DNA from: Blastococcus sp. TF02A-26
Lineage (GTDB): Bacteria; Actinomycetota; Actinomycetes; Mycobacteriales; Geodermatophilaceae
DNA: 64,000 nt
Assembly (NCBI RefSeq): GCF_003319125.1
Contig: NZ_QOHG01000005.1
Coordinates: forward strand, 1 to 64,000
Direction: 5' to 3'
Shown: positions 27,751 to 36,760 of the stretch, piece by piece
How the letters are laid out: the number at the start of each line of letters is the position of its first letter
How positions within the stretch are numbered: position 1 is the stretch's first letter
Program-made: the position numbers and the translations under genes
The notes under the pieces: model-generated
The model's input: the letters and a program-made list of their open reading frames with translations, nothing else
Told to the model about the DNA's origin: nothing
Database searches by the model: none

Positions 27751-28728
27751 ATGGTGCACGCGACCCGGACGATCCGGCGGGCGGTGGTGACCGGCGGCGC
27801 CGGTTTCCTCGGCTCCCACCTGTGCGAGCACCTGCTCGACCGCGGCGTCGAGGTGGTCTGCCTCGACAACTTCCTCACCGGGTCGCCGCAGAACGTCGTG
27901 CACCTGATGGAGCACCCCGGCTTCCGGCTGGTCCGCTGCGACGTGACCGACTTCGTGCACGTGCCCGGGCCGGTGGACCTGGTGCTGCACTTCGCCTCGC
28001 CGGCCAGCCCGATCGACTACCTCAGGATGCCGATCGAGACGCTCAAGGTCGGCAGTCTCGGCACGCTGCACACCCTCGGCCTGGCCCACGAGAAGGGCGC
28101 CCGGTACGTGCTGGCGTCGACCTCCGAGGTCTACGGCGACCCGCTGCAGCACCCGCAGACCGAGGAGTACTGGGGCAACGTCAACCCGGTGGGCCCGCGC
28201 GGCGTCTACGACGAGGCGAAGCGGTTCAGCGAGGCCATGACCACCGCCTACCGGACGTCGAAGGGCACCGACACCGGCATCGTGCGGATCTTCAACACGT
28301 ACGGCCCGCGGATGCGCCCGGACGACGGCCGCGCCATCCCTGCGTTCGTCGGCCAGGCCCTGGCCGGGCGGCCGGTCACCGTGGCCGGCGACGGGTCCCA
28401 GACCCGGTCCATCTGCTACGTGGACGACACCGTCCGCGGCATCCTCGCCCTCGCCTTCTCCGGGCACCCCGGGCCGGTGAACATCGGCAACCCCGACGAG
28501 CTGTCGATGCTCCAGCTGGCGCAGCGGATCGTGCAGATGACCGGCTCGGACTCCCCCGTGGAGTTCATCGACCTGCCGGTCGACGACCCGAAGGTCCGCC
28601 GTCCCGACACCACCCGCGCCGAGCAGCTGCTCGGCTGGAAGCCGCAGGTGCCCTCCGAGGAGGGCCTGCGGCGCACCGTCGCCTGGTTCGCCGCGCAACG
28701 GGAGGCCGCGCAGCGGGCCGCCGGCTGA
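27751..28728 (+). CDS. NAD-dependent epimerase/dehydratase, UDP-glucuronate decarboxylase-like
   Basis: 325-residue extended SDR. The NAD motif is GGAGFLGSH (about 15-23). 'STSEVYGDPLQHPQ' contains the catalytic Ser/Thr region, YDEAK (about 153-157) is the catalytic Tyr/Lys pair, and 'IFNTYGPRMRPDDGRAIPAF' is the sugar-nucleotide region. These blocks, including YWGNVNPVGPRGVYDEAKR, are those of UXS enzymes, which make UDP-xylose from UDP-glucuronate. The specificity is a family inference. It is separated from the heptose operon by the VWA gene and is on the other strand. Confidence 0.8.
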   Translation: MVHATRTIRRAVVTGGAGFLGSHLCEHLLDRGVEVVCLDNFLTGSPQNVVHLMEHPGFRLVRCDVTDFVHVPGPVDLVLHFASPASPIDYLRMPIETLKVGSLGTLHTLGLAHEKGARYVLASTSEVYGDPLQHPQTEEYWGNVNPVGPRGVYDEAKRFSEAMTTAYRTSKGTDTGIVRIFNTYGPRMRPDDGRAIPAFVGQALAGRPVTVAGDGSQTRSICYVDDTVRGILALAFSGHPGPVNIGNPDELSMLQLAQRIVQMTGSDSPVEFIDLPVDDPKVRRPDTTRAEQLLGWKPQVPSEEGLRRTVAWFAAQREAAQRAAG

Positions 28729-28766
28729 ACGCTCGGTCGTCGCACCGGCACACCCCGTTGTCCCTC

Positions 28767-28772
28767 TAGTCT
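28767..28772 (+). promoter_or_regulatory. putative -10 box of the VWA gene
   Basis: TAGTCT fits TANNNT and would start transcription near 28779, ahead of both candidate start codons (GTG 28799, ATG 28826). No -35 is clear. Confidence 0.35.
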
Positions 28773-28825
28773 GGAGGCGGCGAACGGGGTCGCCTTGAGT
28801 GTCCGGACGACGACGGAGCGCATCG

Positions 28826-30481
28826 ATGGGCCGCCATGCCTCTCCCAGCACCACCGACAGCCGGCGCGGCTGGCGGCCGCCCCTCGTCCCCCTGATCGCC
28901 GCGCTGGCCGTGGTCGTACTGATCGCGGGCGGGCTGGTGTGGTGGCTGGCCGGTTCCGACGACGGATCCGGCGGGGGCTGTGACGAGACCCAGGCCGTGC
29001 GGGTGACGGTGGCGCCGGAGATCGCGCCGGTCGCCCAGGAGCTGCTCGCCGGGAACTCCCTCGACGGCTGCGTCACCGCCGACGTGACCCCGGAGGACCC
29101 GCTGCAGACCGCGGCCGCGCTGCGCGCCGGGGCAGAGACGGGCCTGCCGGACGTCTGGGTGCCCGACTCCTCGATCTGGCCGGCCCAGGTCGAGGGCGCT
29201 GCACTCGAGTCGACCGGCTCGATGGCCACCTCCCCCGTCGTCCTCGCGACGAGCCGCGCCGCCGCCGAGGACATGGACCTGCTCGACCCCACCCCGGTCT
29301 GGCTCGACGTCGTCGTCGCGGCACTGACCTCGGGGCGGTCGCTGCCGACGGCGGACCTCACCGGCTCGGCCCGGCAGCTGGGCATCACGTTGTCGGTGGA
29401 GCAGACCGGCAACGGGGTCGAGGTGTCCGACGAGGAGCTCGCCGCGTCGCTGGGCCTCGCGCGATCCGGCGCCACCGTCGAGGAGGTCCGCAGCGCCTCC
29501 ATCGCGGGTGAGGTCGACGCCGGCGTCTGGGCGGCGAGCGAGCAGGACGTGCTCGCCAGCCACCAGGCCGGCGACTCGCAGATGATCGCGCTCTACCCGG
29601 AGGGCGGCTCGGCCTACCTGGACTACCCGGTGCTGCGGTCCGGCGACGCCGAGGACGACCGGCGCCTCGCCGTCGACGCCGTGGTCGCCGCGCTGACCTC
29701 CGACGAGGCCGCCGAGGCCGTGCGCGCGGCCGGGTTCCGCGACGCGGACGGGAACGCCCCGGAGGGCGCCGGGCCGGACACCGGCACGCAGGAGTCGGCG
29801 CCGGAGCGGCTGCCGATGGAGCCCGAGGCCGCGATCGCCGCCATCGAGCAGGCCAACCGGGTGCTCGCCCCCTCCCGCCTGCTGGCGGTCATCGACACCT
29901 CCAGGTCGATGGAGGCCCCCGCGGCCGGCGGTACCCGGATCTCGCTGGCGGTCGACGCCGCGCGCACCGCACTGGCCGGGCTCCCCGACGAGTACTCGGT
30001 GGGGCTGTGGACCTTCGCCTACCAGGTCAACGGCACCGACGACCACGTGGAGCGGGTGCCGCTGCGGGCCCTGGACGCCGACGTCGACGGCCGCTCCCAG
30101 CGGGAGACCCTGGCCGGTGCGCTGGACGGCCTGGCCGGGTCGCTGACCGCCGGGGGGACCGGCCTCTACGACACCGCGCTGGCCGCGGTCCGGGCCGCCC
30201 GCGAGGAGTACCAGGAGGGCGCGGTCTCCAGCGTGGTCCTGCTGACCGACGGGACCAACGACGACGACGCGCAGGGCATCTCGCTGCAGGGCCTCATCGA
30301 CACCCTGCGGTCGGAGGCCGACCCCGAGCGGCCGGTGCAGATCGTGGGCGTGGCCCTGGGACCGGAGACCGACCTGGTGGCGCTGCAGCAGCTGTGCGAG
30401 GCCACCGGCGGGCGGGCCTACGACGCCCAGGACCCCGGCGACCTGCAGGGCGTGCTGTTCGACGCGATCCGTCAGCGCTAG
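28826..30481 (+). CDS. membrane-anchored substrate-binding plus von Willebrand A domain protein
   Basis: 551 residues from ATG 28826 (an alternative GTG at 28799 adds nine). One signal-anchor helix lies at about 20-45. A periplasmic-binding-like domain (about 55-300, 'AVRVTVAPEIAPVAQELLAG') is followed by a VWA domain (about 345-551). The MIDAS motif is DTSRSM, with the downstream Asp in LLTDGTND. It therefore probably binds a metal-dependent ligand outside the membrane. The stop overlaps the convergent glycosyltransferase stop in a CTAG. The biological role is unknown. Confidence 0.85.
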   Translation: MGRHASPSTTDSRRGWRPPLVPLIAALAVVVLIAGGLVWWLAGSDDGSGGGCDETQAVRVTVAPEIAPVAQELLAGNSLDGCVTADVTPEDPLQTAAALRAGAETGLPDVWVPDSSIWPAQVEGAALESTGSMATSPVVLATSRAAAEDMDLLDPTPVWLDVVVAALTSGRSLPTADLTGSARQLGITLSVEQTGNGVEVSDEELAASLGLARSGATVEEVRSASIAGEVDAGVWAASEQDVLASHQAGDSQMIALYPEGGSAYLDYPVLRSGDAEDDRRLAVDAVVAALTSDEAAEAVRAAGFRDADGNAPEGAGPDTGTQESAPERLPMEPEAAIAAIEQANRVLAPSRLLAVIDTSRSMEAPAAGGTRISLAVDAARTALAGLPDEYSVGLWTFAYQVNGTDDHVERVPLRALDADVDGRSQRETLAGALDGLAGSLTAGGTGLYDTALAAVRAAREEYQEGAVSSVVLLTDGTNDDDAQGISLQGLIDTLRSEADPERPVQIVGVALGPETDLVALQQLCEATGGRAYDAQDPGDLQGVLFDAIRQR

Positions 30482-31404
30482 GCGGCCAGCACCCGGTCCA
30501 GCGCGGCGAGCACCTCGTCGACGGTGGTGCGGGCCAGCGCCGGGTCGAGCTCGGTGCCCCAGGGGTCGCCGGCGCCGTCGCCGTGCCAGAGGACGACGTG
30601 CAGTGCATCTCCGCCCAGCCCGGCCCGCGGCGGCGGGCCCCACAGCGCCGGTGACACCGGCCCGAACAGCACCACCGAGGGCCGCCGGTAGGCCGTGGCC
30701 AGGTGCGCCACCCCCGTGTCACCGCAGACGACCACCCGTGCCGCGGCGACGACGGCGGCCAGCTCGAGCGACGTCGTCCGCCCGGCCAGGACCGCGTCCG
30801 GCCCCAGGCCCGCGTGCCCGGCCACCGCGTGGGCCAGGTCGACCTCGGCCGGGCCGCCGGTGACCCGGACGTCGTGCCCGGTCCCCGCCAGGTGCCGGGC
30901 GACGGCCGCGAACCGCTCCACGGGCCACCGGCGGCCCGGGAAGGCCGCGCCGGGGTGCACGAGCGCGGCGCCGGTCACCGGCGGCGGCACGGCCGGGACG
31001 GCGAGGTCGAGCGCGTCCGGGTCGGCGTCGACGCCCAGCCCCTCGGCGACCAGCCGGCACCACCGCCGCACCTCGTGCTCGTCGGCGTACCAGGTCGGGC
31101 CCGGGTAGCCGGGGCTGTCGAAGGTGAGCAGCCGTCCGGGGTGCAGGTCGGCGACGACGGCGTGCGACAGCGGCCCCTTGCCGTGCAGGTCGACCGCGAG
31201 CTCCGGCGGCGGCCCGGCCCAGTCCAGGGGTTCGAGCTCCCGCGCGGGCAGCACCTCGTCGACGGCGTCGATCAGGCCGGCCAGCGGCTCGAGCGCCCGG
31301 GTGGTGGCCAGCACCAGCCGGTGGCCGGGCACGGCGGCCCGTACCGCCCGGATGGCGGGCACGCCGGTGAGCAGGTCCCCCAACCCCAGCGGCCGCAGGA
31401 CCAA
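30478..31404 (-). CDS. glycosyltransferase family 9 (heptosyltransferase-like)
   Basis: About 308 residues. GT9 signatures are 'RPLGLGDLLTGVPAIRAVR' at the N-terminus, 'HPGAAFPGRRWP' in the middle and 'VVCGDTGVAHLATAYRRPSVVLFGP' near the C-terminus. GT9 enzymes transfer heptose from ADP-heptose, matching the neighbouring hldE, gmhA and gmhB. The start is uncertain. TTG 31404 directly precedes the first GT9 strand, while GTG 31497 (overlapping the hldE stop) would translate the post-stop hairpin into a 31-residue extension. Last gene of the heptose operon. Confidence 0.8.
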   Translation of the reverse strand: MVLRPLGLGDLLTGVPAIRAVRAAVPGHRLVLATTRALEPLAGLIDAVDEVLPARELEPLDWAGPPPELAVDLHGKGPLSHAVVADLHPGRLLTFDSPGYPGPTWYADEHEVRRWCRLVAEGLGVDADPDALDLAVPAVPPPVTGAALVHPGAAFPGRRWPVERFAAVARHLAGTGHDVRVTGGPAEVDLAHAVAGHAGLGPDAVLAGRTTSLELAAVVAAARVVVCGDTGVAHLATAYRRPSVVLFGPVSPALWGPPPRAGLGGDALHVVLWHGDGAGDPWGTELDPALARTTVDEVLAALDRVLAA

Positions 31405-31431
31405 CGCGACGGGTCGACCCGACCGGTCGCT

Positions 31432-31495
31432 GGAACGGCCCTGCTGCAGGGGCCCGCGCCGAGCGTGCGAGGCGTGGGGGGCAGCAGGGTCCTTC
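31432..31495 (-). terminator. post-stop hairpin, copy A (after hldE)
   Basis: CCCTGCTGC pairs with GCAGCAGGG around a 25-base core also found in copy B (52724). On the minus strand it starts at the last base of the hldE stop codon (TGAAGGACC). It separates hldE from the distal glycosyltransferase and may reduce that gene's expression. Confidence 0.7.
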
Positions 31496-32873
31496 ACGTG
31501 CGGGAGCGCTCGACCAGCGCGGTCGTGGAGTGCCCGTCGAGGTAGGGCAGGACGACGGCCTGGCCGCCCCACGTCCGCAGCACCGCGGCCTCGGGGAGGT
31601 CCGCGCCCGCGTAGTCCCCGCCCTTGGCCCAGACGTCGGGCCGCAGCCGGTCGAGCACCTCGGCGGGGGTGTCCTCCTCGAAGACGACGACGGCGTCGAC
31701 GAACTCCAGGGCCTCGAGCACCCGCGCCCGGTCGGCGGCGGTCACCAGGGGGCGCGAGGGGCCCTTGAGCCGGCGCACGGAGTCGTCGGAGTTGATGCAG
31801 ACCACCAGGCAGTCCCCCAGCCCGCGGGCGGCGCGCAGCGTCGCGACGTGGCCGGGGTGGATGAGGTCGAAGCACCCACCGGTGGCGACCACCGTGCCGC
31901 CGGCGGCGCGGACCCGCGCGATGACCGAGTCCACGCCCGGCTCGGCGATCACGTTGGGCGCGGGCGCGTCCCGCCGGGTGGCGTCCCAGGCGGCGGCCCC
32001 GCCGCGGCCGACGAACGCCGAGGCCGCGGCGACCGCGCCGGCCACCGCCTCGCCGGTCACGGCGCCGTCGGCGAGGAGCAGCGCCGCCGCCGCGGCGAAC
32101 GAGTCCCCGGCGCCGCACGGGTCGCCGCCGGTCACCGGCACGGCGGGCACCACCATCGGTGCGCCCTCGCCGTAGGAGAGCAGGGCACCGCGGGAGCCCA
32201 GGGTCACCGACACCGCGCCGACGCCCCAGTGCCGGATCAGCGCCTCGGCCCGCGCGCCGACGGCGGCCAGGCCGTCACCCGCGGCATCCACCGGCGCCAC
32301 GCGTGCCGCCTCGGCGCCGTTGGGGGTGACCAGCCGCGTCGAGGGCACCGGGTCCGCACCACGCGGGTGCGGGTCCCAGACGATCGGTCCTCCGGCGTCG
32401 GCGAGCGCCTCGCGGACCTGCGGCGAGGCCGTCGTCCCCCGGCCGTAGTCGGCCACCAGGACGGCGGCGGCGTCCCGGAGGACCGAGCGGGCCTCGTCCG
32501 GGAGCGCGCCGAGGGTCGCGGTGGGAGCGCCGGAGTCGATCCGCACGACCGAGTGGTCGCCCACCCGCACGCGCTGCTTGACCGCCGTCCCGCCGGTCGC
32601 CGGGATCTCGACCAGCCGCACCCGGCCGGCGAGCAGCGCCCGCAGCCGGTCGGCGCCGTCGTCGTCGTCCATCGGGGCGATCAGCACGACCGGGCGGGAG
32701 GTCTGCGCCGCGGCGATGACCGCGGCCAGCGCCGCGCCGCCGGGGCGCTCGCGGGTCTCGACGTCCTCGACGACCGGCACCGGCGCGTCGGGGGTGAGCC
32801 GCGAGGCGGTGCCGACCAGGTCGACGTCGAGGAGCGCGTCGCCGACCACGACGAGCGGCCGGGAGCCGGTCAC
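31494..32873 (-). CDS. hldE: bifunctional heptose-7-phosphate kinase / heptose-1-phosphate adenylyltransferase
   Basis: 459 residues with both HldE domains. The PfkB kinase (1-~305) has 'GDALLDVDLVG' and the catalytic GAGDSF at 254-259 (Asp257). The nucleotidyltransferase (~325-459) has TGGCFDLIHPGH at 331-342, with the HxGH-type motif, and 'KGPSRPLV'. It would phosphorylate heptose-7-phosphate to the 1,7-bisphosphate and, after GmhB, attach AMP to give ADP-heptose. It overlaps gmhA by GTGA. Start GTG 32873. Confidence 0.93.
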   Translation of the reverse strand: MTGSRPLVVVGDALLDVDLVGTASRLTPDAPVPVVEDVETRERPGGAALAAVIAAAQTSRPVVLIAPMDDDDGADRLRALLAGRVRLVEIPATGGTAVKQRVRVGDHSVVRIDSGAPTATLGALPDEARSVLRDAAAVLVADYGRGTTASPQVREALADAGGPIVWDPHPRGADPVPSTRLVTPNGAEAARVAPVDAAGDGLAAVGARAEALIRHWGVGAVSVTLGSRGALLSYGEGAPMVVPAVPVTGGDPCGAGDSFAAAAALLLADGAVTGEAVAGAVAAASAFVGRGGAAAWDATRRDAPAPNVIAEPGVDSVIARVRAAGGTVVATGGCFDLIHPGHVATLRAARGLGDCLVVCINSDDSVRRLKGPSRPLVTAADRARVLEALEFVDAVVVFEEDTPAEVLDRLRPDVWAKGGDYAGADLPEAAVLRTWGGQAVVLPYLDGHSTTALVERSRT

Positions 32874-33550
32874 CGGGCGACCCCGAGCCGGGAGTCCGGG
32901 ATCCGGGCCGGCTCGGCCAGGACCGCGGCGTCGAAGGCGGCGCACAGCAGGTGCAGCGCCACCAGGTGGCACTCCTGCACGGTCGCCGTCCACGGGGAGT
33001 CGATGCACACCGCCTCGTCGGCCTCGGCGGCCAGCGGGTTGGGCGCCGGGCCGGTCATCGCCAGCACGGTCATCCCGCACTCGCGGGCCCGGCGGGCGGC
33101 GGCCACGGCGTTGGGCGAGCGGCCCGAGGTCGACAGCAGCACCACGACGTCCCCGGCCCGGCCGTGCGCCTCGACCTGCCGGGCGAACAGCTCGTCGGCC
33201 GGGTAGTCGTTGGCGATCGCGGTCAGCGAGGAGGTCTCGGCGGTCAGGCAGATGGCGGAGAAGGGCGCGCGGTCGGCGCGGTAGCGGCCGACGAGCTCGG
33301 CGGTCAGGTGCTGGGCCTGCGCGGCGCTGCCGCCGTTGCCGGCGGCGAGGAGGCGGCCGCGCTGCTCACCGCAGAGGACGTCGGCGAGCAGCCGGCCCCA
33401 GCGGTCGAGGGTGTCGACGTGGCCGGTCACGTCCCGCAGCGCCGCGGTGAGCGAGGCGACGTGGTCGTGCCCGGTCAGGTGGGTGCACGCGTCGGGCGAG
33501 ACGACCTCGCCGGCGGAGTGCGGGGCCGCGCTCATCGGGGCGGGGTTCAT
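32870..33550 (-). CDS. gmhA: SIS-domain phosphoheptose isomerase
   Basis: 226 residues. SIS motif 'LAAGNGGSAAQAQHLTAELVGRY' (about 68-90) and STSGRSPN (about 135-142) are the GmhA phosphate-binding elements; the QHL/AELVGR block is diagnostic. GmhA converts sedoheptulose-7-phosphate to D-glycero-D-manno-heptose-7-phosphate, the first step towards ADP-heptose. ATGA/GTGA overlaps couple it to the glycosyltransferase upstream and hldE downstream. Confidence 0.92.
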   Translation of the reverse strand: MNPAPMSAAPHSAGEVVSPDACTHLTGHDHVASLTAALRDVTGHVDTLDRWGRLLADVLCGEQRGRLLAAGNGGSAAQAQHLTAELVGRYRADRAPFSAICLTAETSSLTAIANDYPADELFARQVEAHGRAGDVVVLLSTSGRSPNAVAAARRARECGMTVLAMTGPAPNPLAAEADEAVCIDSPWTATVQECHLVALHLLCAAFDAAVLAEPARIPDSRLGVAR

Positions 33551-34773
33551 CGGGCGACCTCCATGGCGCGCGTCGAGCGGTTCTCGGTCTCGGTGGGGGC
33601 GCCCAGGACCTGGGCGTAGACGGCCTCGGTGTCGGCGACGACCCGGGCCCAGCGGTAGCGGGACCGCGCCCGGCGCACGCCGGCCGCACCGTAGGCGGCC
33701 CGCCGTGCGTCGTCGGCGAGCAGCGCGGCCACGGCCTCGCCGAGCCGCGCGGGGTCCCGGGGCGGCACGAGGTCGCCGGTGGCGCCGTCGACGACGCTGT
33801 CGACCAGCCCGCCGACGGCGGTGGCGACGACCGGCCGGCCGCAGGCCATGGCCTCGAGCGGGGTGATGCCGAACGGCTCGTACCAGGGGACGGCGAGGAC
33901 GACGTCGGCCGAGCGGATCCAGGCCGGGACGTCGGCGCGGGCGACCGCACCGGTGAAGCAGAGCCGGTCGGCGACGCCCGCATCGGCGGCCACGGCCCGC
34001 AGGCGCTGGACCTCGGGGTCGCGGCCGAGCTCGTCGGCCGGGGGCCCGCCGACCACGACCAGCTCCGCGTCCGGGACGGCGGTCAGGGCGCGGACGGCGT
34101 CGTCCTGGCCCTTGCGCTCGACCAGCCGGCCGAGCACGAGCAGCCGCGGCCGGTCGGTGCGCGGCGCGACCGGACCCCGGGGCGTGAACACGGAGGTGTC
34201 GACGCCGCACGGGACGATCGACACCTTCTCCCGGGGCAGGCCGAGCCGGCGCAGCTCGAAGACCTCGTCGGAGCAGGTGGCGACGACGTGGCGGACGTTG
34301 CGGCACAGCGCCCGCTCGAGCTCCACCCGCTGCGGCGGCGAGGGGTCGGCGGCGCCCTGGTGGCGGCGCTTGACCGAGCCGAGCGCGTGGAAGGTCTGCA
34401 GCACCGGGACCGTGCCCGCGGCCGCGACGCTCGCCAGGCCGCTCATCCAGAAGTGCGCGTGGACGACGTCGGGCCGGTCGGCGGTCCACTCGCGGCGCAG
34501 CACCCGCGCGAAGTCGGGCATGTGCCGCAGCAGGTCGTCCTTGGGCAGGTTCTCGGCCGGACCGGCCGTCACGTGCCGGACCCGGTACCCGTCCTGCACG
34601 ACCACCTCGTCGGGCAGGGCGGCGTCGTCGCGGCGGGTGTGCACCGTGACGTCGTGACCGCGGGCGGCGAGCCCGGCGGCCAGCGCAGCGACGTGCACGT
34701 TCTGCCCGCCGGCGTCGACGCCACCGATGGCGGCCAGTGGCGAGGCGTGCTCGCTCACGAGGGCGATCTTCAT
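33547..34773 (-). CDS. glycosyltransferase family 4/1
   Basis: 408-residue GT-B enzyme. The N-terminal 'EHASPLAAIGGVDAGGQNVHV' is the acceptor-domain opening typical of GT4 enzymes such as MshA/SqhC-like proteins. The donor site 'WYEPFGITPLEAMACGRPVVA' (about 310-330) carries the retaining EX7E pair. 'VLGRLVERKGQDDAV' is the linker region. It is predicted to transfer a sugar from an activated donor. Donor and acceptor are unknown, but the operon suggests heptose. ATGA overlaps on both sides. Confidence 0.88.
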   Translation of the reverse strand: MKIALVSEHASPLAAIGGVDAGGQNVHVAALAAGLAARGHDVTVHTRRDDAALPDEVVVQDGYRVRHVTAGPAENLPKDDLLRHMPDFARVLRREWTADRPDVVHAHFWMSGLASVAAAGTVPVLQTFHALGSVKRRHQGAADPSPPQRVELERALCRNVRHVVATCSDEVFELRRLGLPREKVSIVPCGVDTSVFTPRGPVAPRTDRPRLLVLGRLVERKGQDDAVRALTAVPDAELVVVGGPPADELGRDPEVQRLRAVAADAGVADRLCFTGAVARADVPAWIRSADVVLAVPWYEPFGITPLEAMACGRPVVATAVGGLVDSVVDGATGDLVPPRDPARLGEAVAALLADDARRAAYGAAGVRRARSRYRWARVVADTEAVYAQVLGAPTETENRSTRAMEVAR

Positions 34774-35762
34774 CGCGTCACCTCTCCGAGAAGGCGGTCC
34801 CAGTCCGCCAGGAAACGGGCCAGGCCGTACCGCTCCAGCGCGGCCGCGCGGGCGGCCTTGCCGGCGAGCCGGGCGGCGCCGGGGTCGTCGAGGAACCCGC
34901 GCACCGCCTCCCACAGCCGCTCGGGCCGGGTCGAGATCACGCCCGCCTCGGCCGGCACCGCCTCGACCACCTCGGTGGTGGCCAGGGCGACGACGGGCAT
35001 GCCGAGGTGCATGGCCTCCAGCAGCGACAGGCCCAGCGAGGTCCAGCGGACCGGGTGCACGTAGACCCGGCGGCGGGCCAGCTCGGTGTGCATGGCCGCC
35101 TGCGGCGGGTCGTCGTACAGCGCGACCCGCTCGGGGTCCAGGCCGTGGCGCTCGTGCAGCCCGGCCAGGCCCATGCCGAAGACGTCGACCGGGGCGACGG
35201 CGGCCAGCCCGGGCAGCAGGTCGGCCCCGACGGTGCGGCCGCGGCGCACCGGCTCGTTGGTGACCACCGCGGCGCGGGCCAGCTCGCCGGTCCAGCGCTC
35301 GCCGGGGTCGACGATGCCGTGCTCGATCACCGTCGTGGGGGCCCGGCCGTTGTCGTAGAAGAGCCGGTTGAAGTGCGTGACGTGCGCGATCGGGACGTCG
35401 TCCCGGTCGGCCAGCGGGTGCCGGGTGTGCGGTACCGGTGCGGCTCCGTCGTCCAGGCCGGGCGCGTTGTGCTCGAGGAAGACCGCGGGCAGGTCGCGGC
35501 CGGGCTCGCGGCCCAGCCACTCGCGGCACAGCTCGAGGTCGCGGGTGCGCTGGAGGACGACGACGTCGATCCCGCCGCCGTCGCTGAGGTCGCGCAGCTC
35601 CTCCGGGGTCACCTCGCGGGCCGACGCGGGCCAGTCCCAGGTACGGGCGCGGCCCAGCCCGTCGGCGTCGCGGCCGGGCGTGACCGGGATCAGGTACTCG
35701 TGGTCGCCCTCCACGAACGCCGTCGTCCAGGAGCCGTGCACGTGCCAGACGAGGACCTTCAT
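34770..35762 (-). CDS. glycosyltransferase, GT4-like (GT-B fold)
   Basis: 330 residues. 'MKVLVWHVHGSWTTAFVEG' opens the protein. 'FLEHNAPGLDD', 'FNRLFYDNGRAPTTVIEHGI' and the C-terminal 'SLGLSLLEAMHLGMPVVALATTEV' give an EX-type donor loop of GT4 enzymes. The acceptor half is shorter than in typical GT4 proteins. ATGA overlaps link it to both neighbours. It probably adds one residue of the same glycan; specificity is unknown. Confidence 0.8.
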   Translation of the reverse strand: MKVLVWHVHGSWTTAFVEGDHEYLIPVTPGRDADGLGRARTWDWPASAREVTPEELRDLSDGGGIDVVVLQRTRDLELCREWLGREPGRDLPAVFLEHNAPGLDDGAAPVPHTRHPLADRDDVPIAHVTHFNRLFYDNGRAPTTVIEHGIVDPGERWTGELARAAVVTNEPVRRGRTVGADLLPGLAAVAPVDVFGMGLAGLHERHGLDPERVALYDDPPQAAMHTELARRRVYVHPVRWTSLGLSLLEAMHLGMPVVALATTEVVEAVPAEAGVISTRPERLWEAVRGFLDDPGAARLAGKAARAAALERYGLARFLADWDRLLGEVTR

Positions 35763-36760
35763 GCACTCACCAGCTTCTCGACGGCGGCGACGACGTCCCC
35801 GGTGGTCACCGAGGTCAGGCAGGGGTGGCCGGGCACCGGGCACACCCGGGCCCGGGTGTCGCGGCAGGGTGCGTCCTGGTCGCCGAGCAGCACGCTGGGC
35901 ACCCCGTAGGGGGCCCACCGGACGGCGGGGACGACCGGGGAGAACAGCGAGACGACGGGAGTGCCGACGGCGGCCGCCAGGTGCGCCGGGCCGGTGTTGC
36001 CGACGACGACCGCCGCGGCCCCGTCGAGCAGCGCGGCCATCTCCGCGAGGCTGGTGGCGCCGCCGAGGTCCTCCCCGCGGGTGCCGGCGACGGCGGCGGT
36101 CAGCTCCCGCTCCCCCGGGCCGCCGGTGACCAGCACGCGGTGGCCGGCGTCGGCGAGCGCCTCGACGGCCTCCGCGCAGCGGTCGGCCGGCCAGGCGCGG
36201 GCCGGCACCGAGGCCCCGGGGTGGAGCACGACATAGCCGGGGGCGTGCGCGGCCGGGGGCAGGGGCCGGCGCACCTCCAGCCGTCCGTCGTCGCCCGGCG
36301 GCAGCTCGAAGCCGGCCGCCCGGGCGAGAGACAGCGCCCGCTCGGGCTCGGGCAGGTCGTCGTCCACGGTGTGCCGGACGTCGAGCAGCGAGCCCGGGTA
36401 GTCGACGCTGATCGCGGAGATCCGCGGCACGCCGGCCGTCCGGAGGACCAGCGCCAGGGGCAGGGGCGACTGGTGGAACGAGGTGGAGACGACCGCCTCG
36501 GCGGGCGCCAGGGCCCGGAGCCGCTCGGTGAGGGCGGCGAGGTCGGCGGCCTCCACGGGGGGCGGGTCGCCGAGGATCCACGGGCAGGCCCAGGTCCAGA
36601 CCTCGTCGACGCCGGGCAGGAGGGCGGCGGCCTCGGCTCCGGCCGGTCCGGCCAGGAACACGACGCGGTCCGCCCCGTGCGCGACGGCGCGGACCAGCGG
36701 TCCCTGCAGGAGGACGTCGCCGGCGTTGTCCAGCCGGACGACGAGGACGGTGCGGCTCAC
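35759..36760 (-). CDS. glycosyltransferase family 9 (heptosyltransferase-like), second copy
   Basis: 333 residues. 'VLVVRLDNAGDVLLQGPLVRAVA' is the GT9 N-terminus, 'VVLHPGASVPARAWP' the middle signature and 'VVVGNTGPAHLAAAVGTPVVSLFSPVVP' the ADP-sugar site. It is only distantly similar to the other GT9 at 30478, so the two probably act on different acceptors. Four conserved C-terminal residues CRDTRAR-x-CPVPGHPC suggest a disulfide or metal site. GTG start overlaps the preceding gene. Confidence 0.88.
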   Translation of the reverse strand: MSRTVLVVRLDNAGDVLLQGPLVRAVAHGADRVVFLAGPAGAEAAALLPGVDEVWTWACPWILGDPPPVEAADLAALTERLRALAPAEAVVSTSFHQSPLPLALVLRTAGVPRISAISVDYPGSLLDVRHTVDDDLPEPERALSLARAAGFELPPGDDGRLEVRRPLPPAAHAPGYVVLHPGASVPARAWPADRCAEAVEALADAGHRVLVTGGPGERELTAAVAGTRGEDLGGATSLAEMAALLDGAAAVVVGNTGPAHLAAAVGTPVVSLFSPVVPAVRWAPYGVPSVLLGDQDAPCRDTRARVCPVPGHPCLTSVTTGDVVAAVEKLVSA

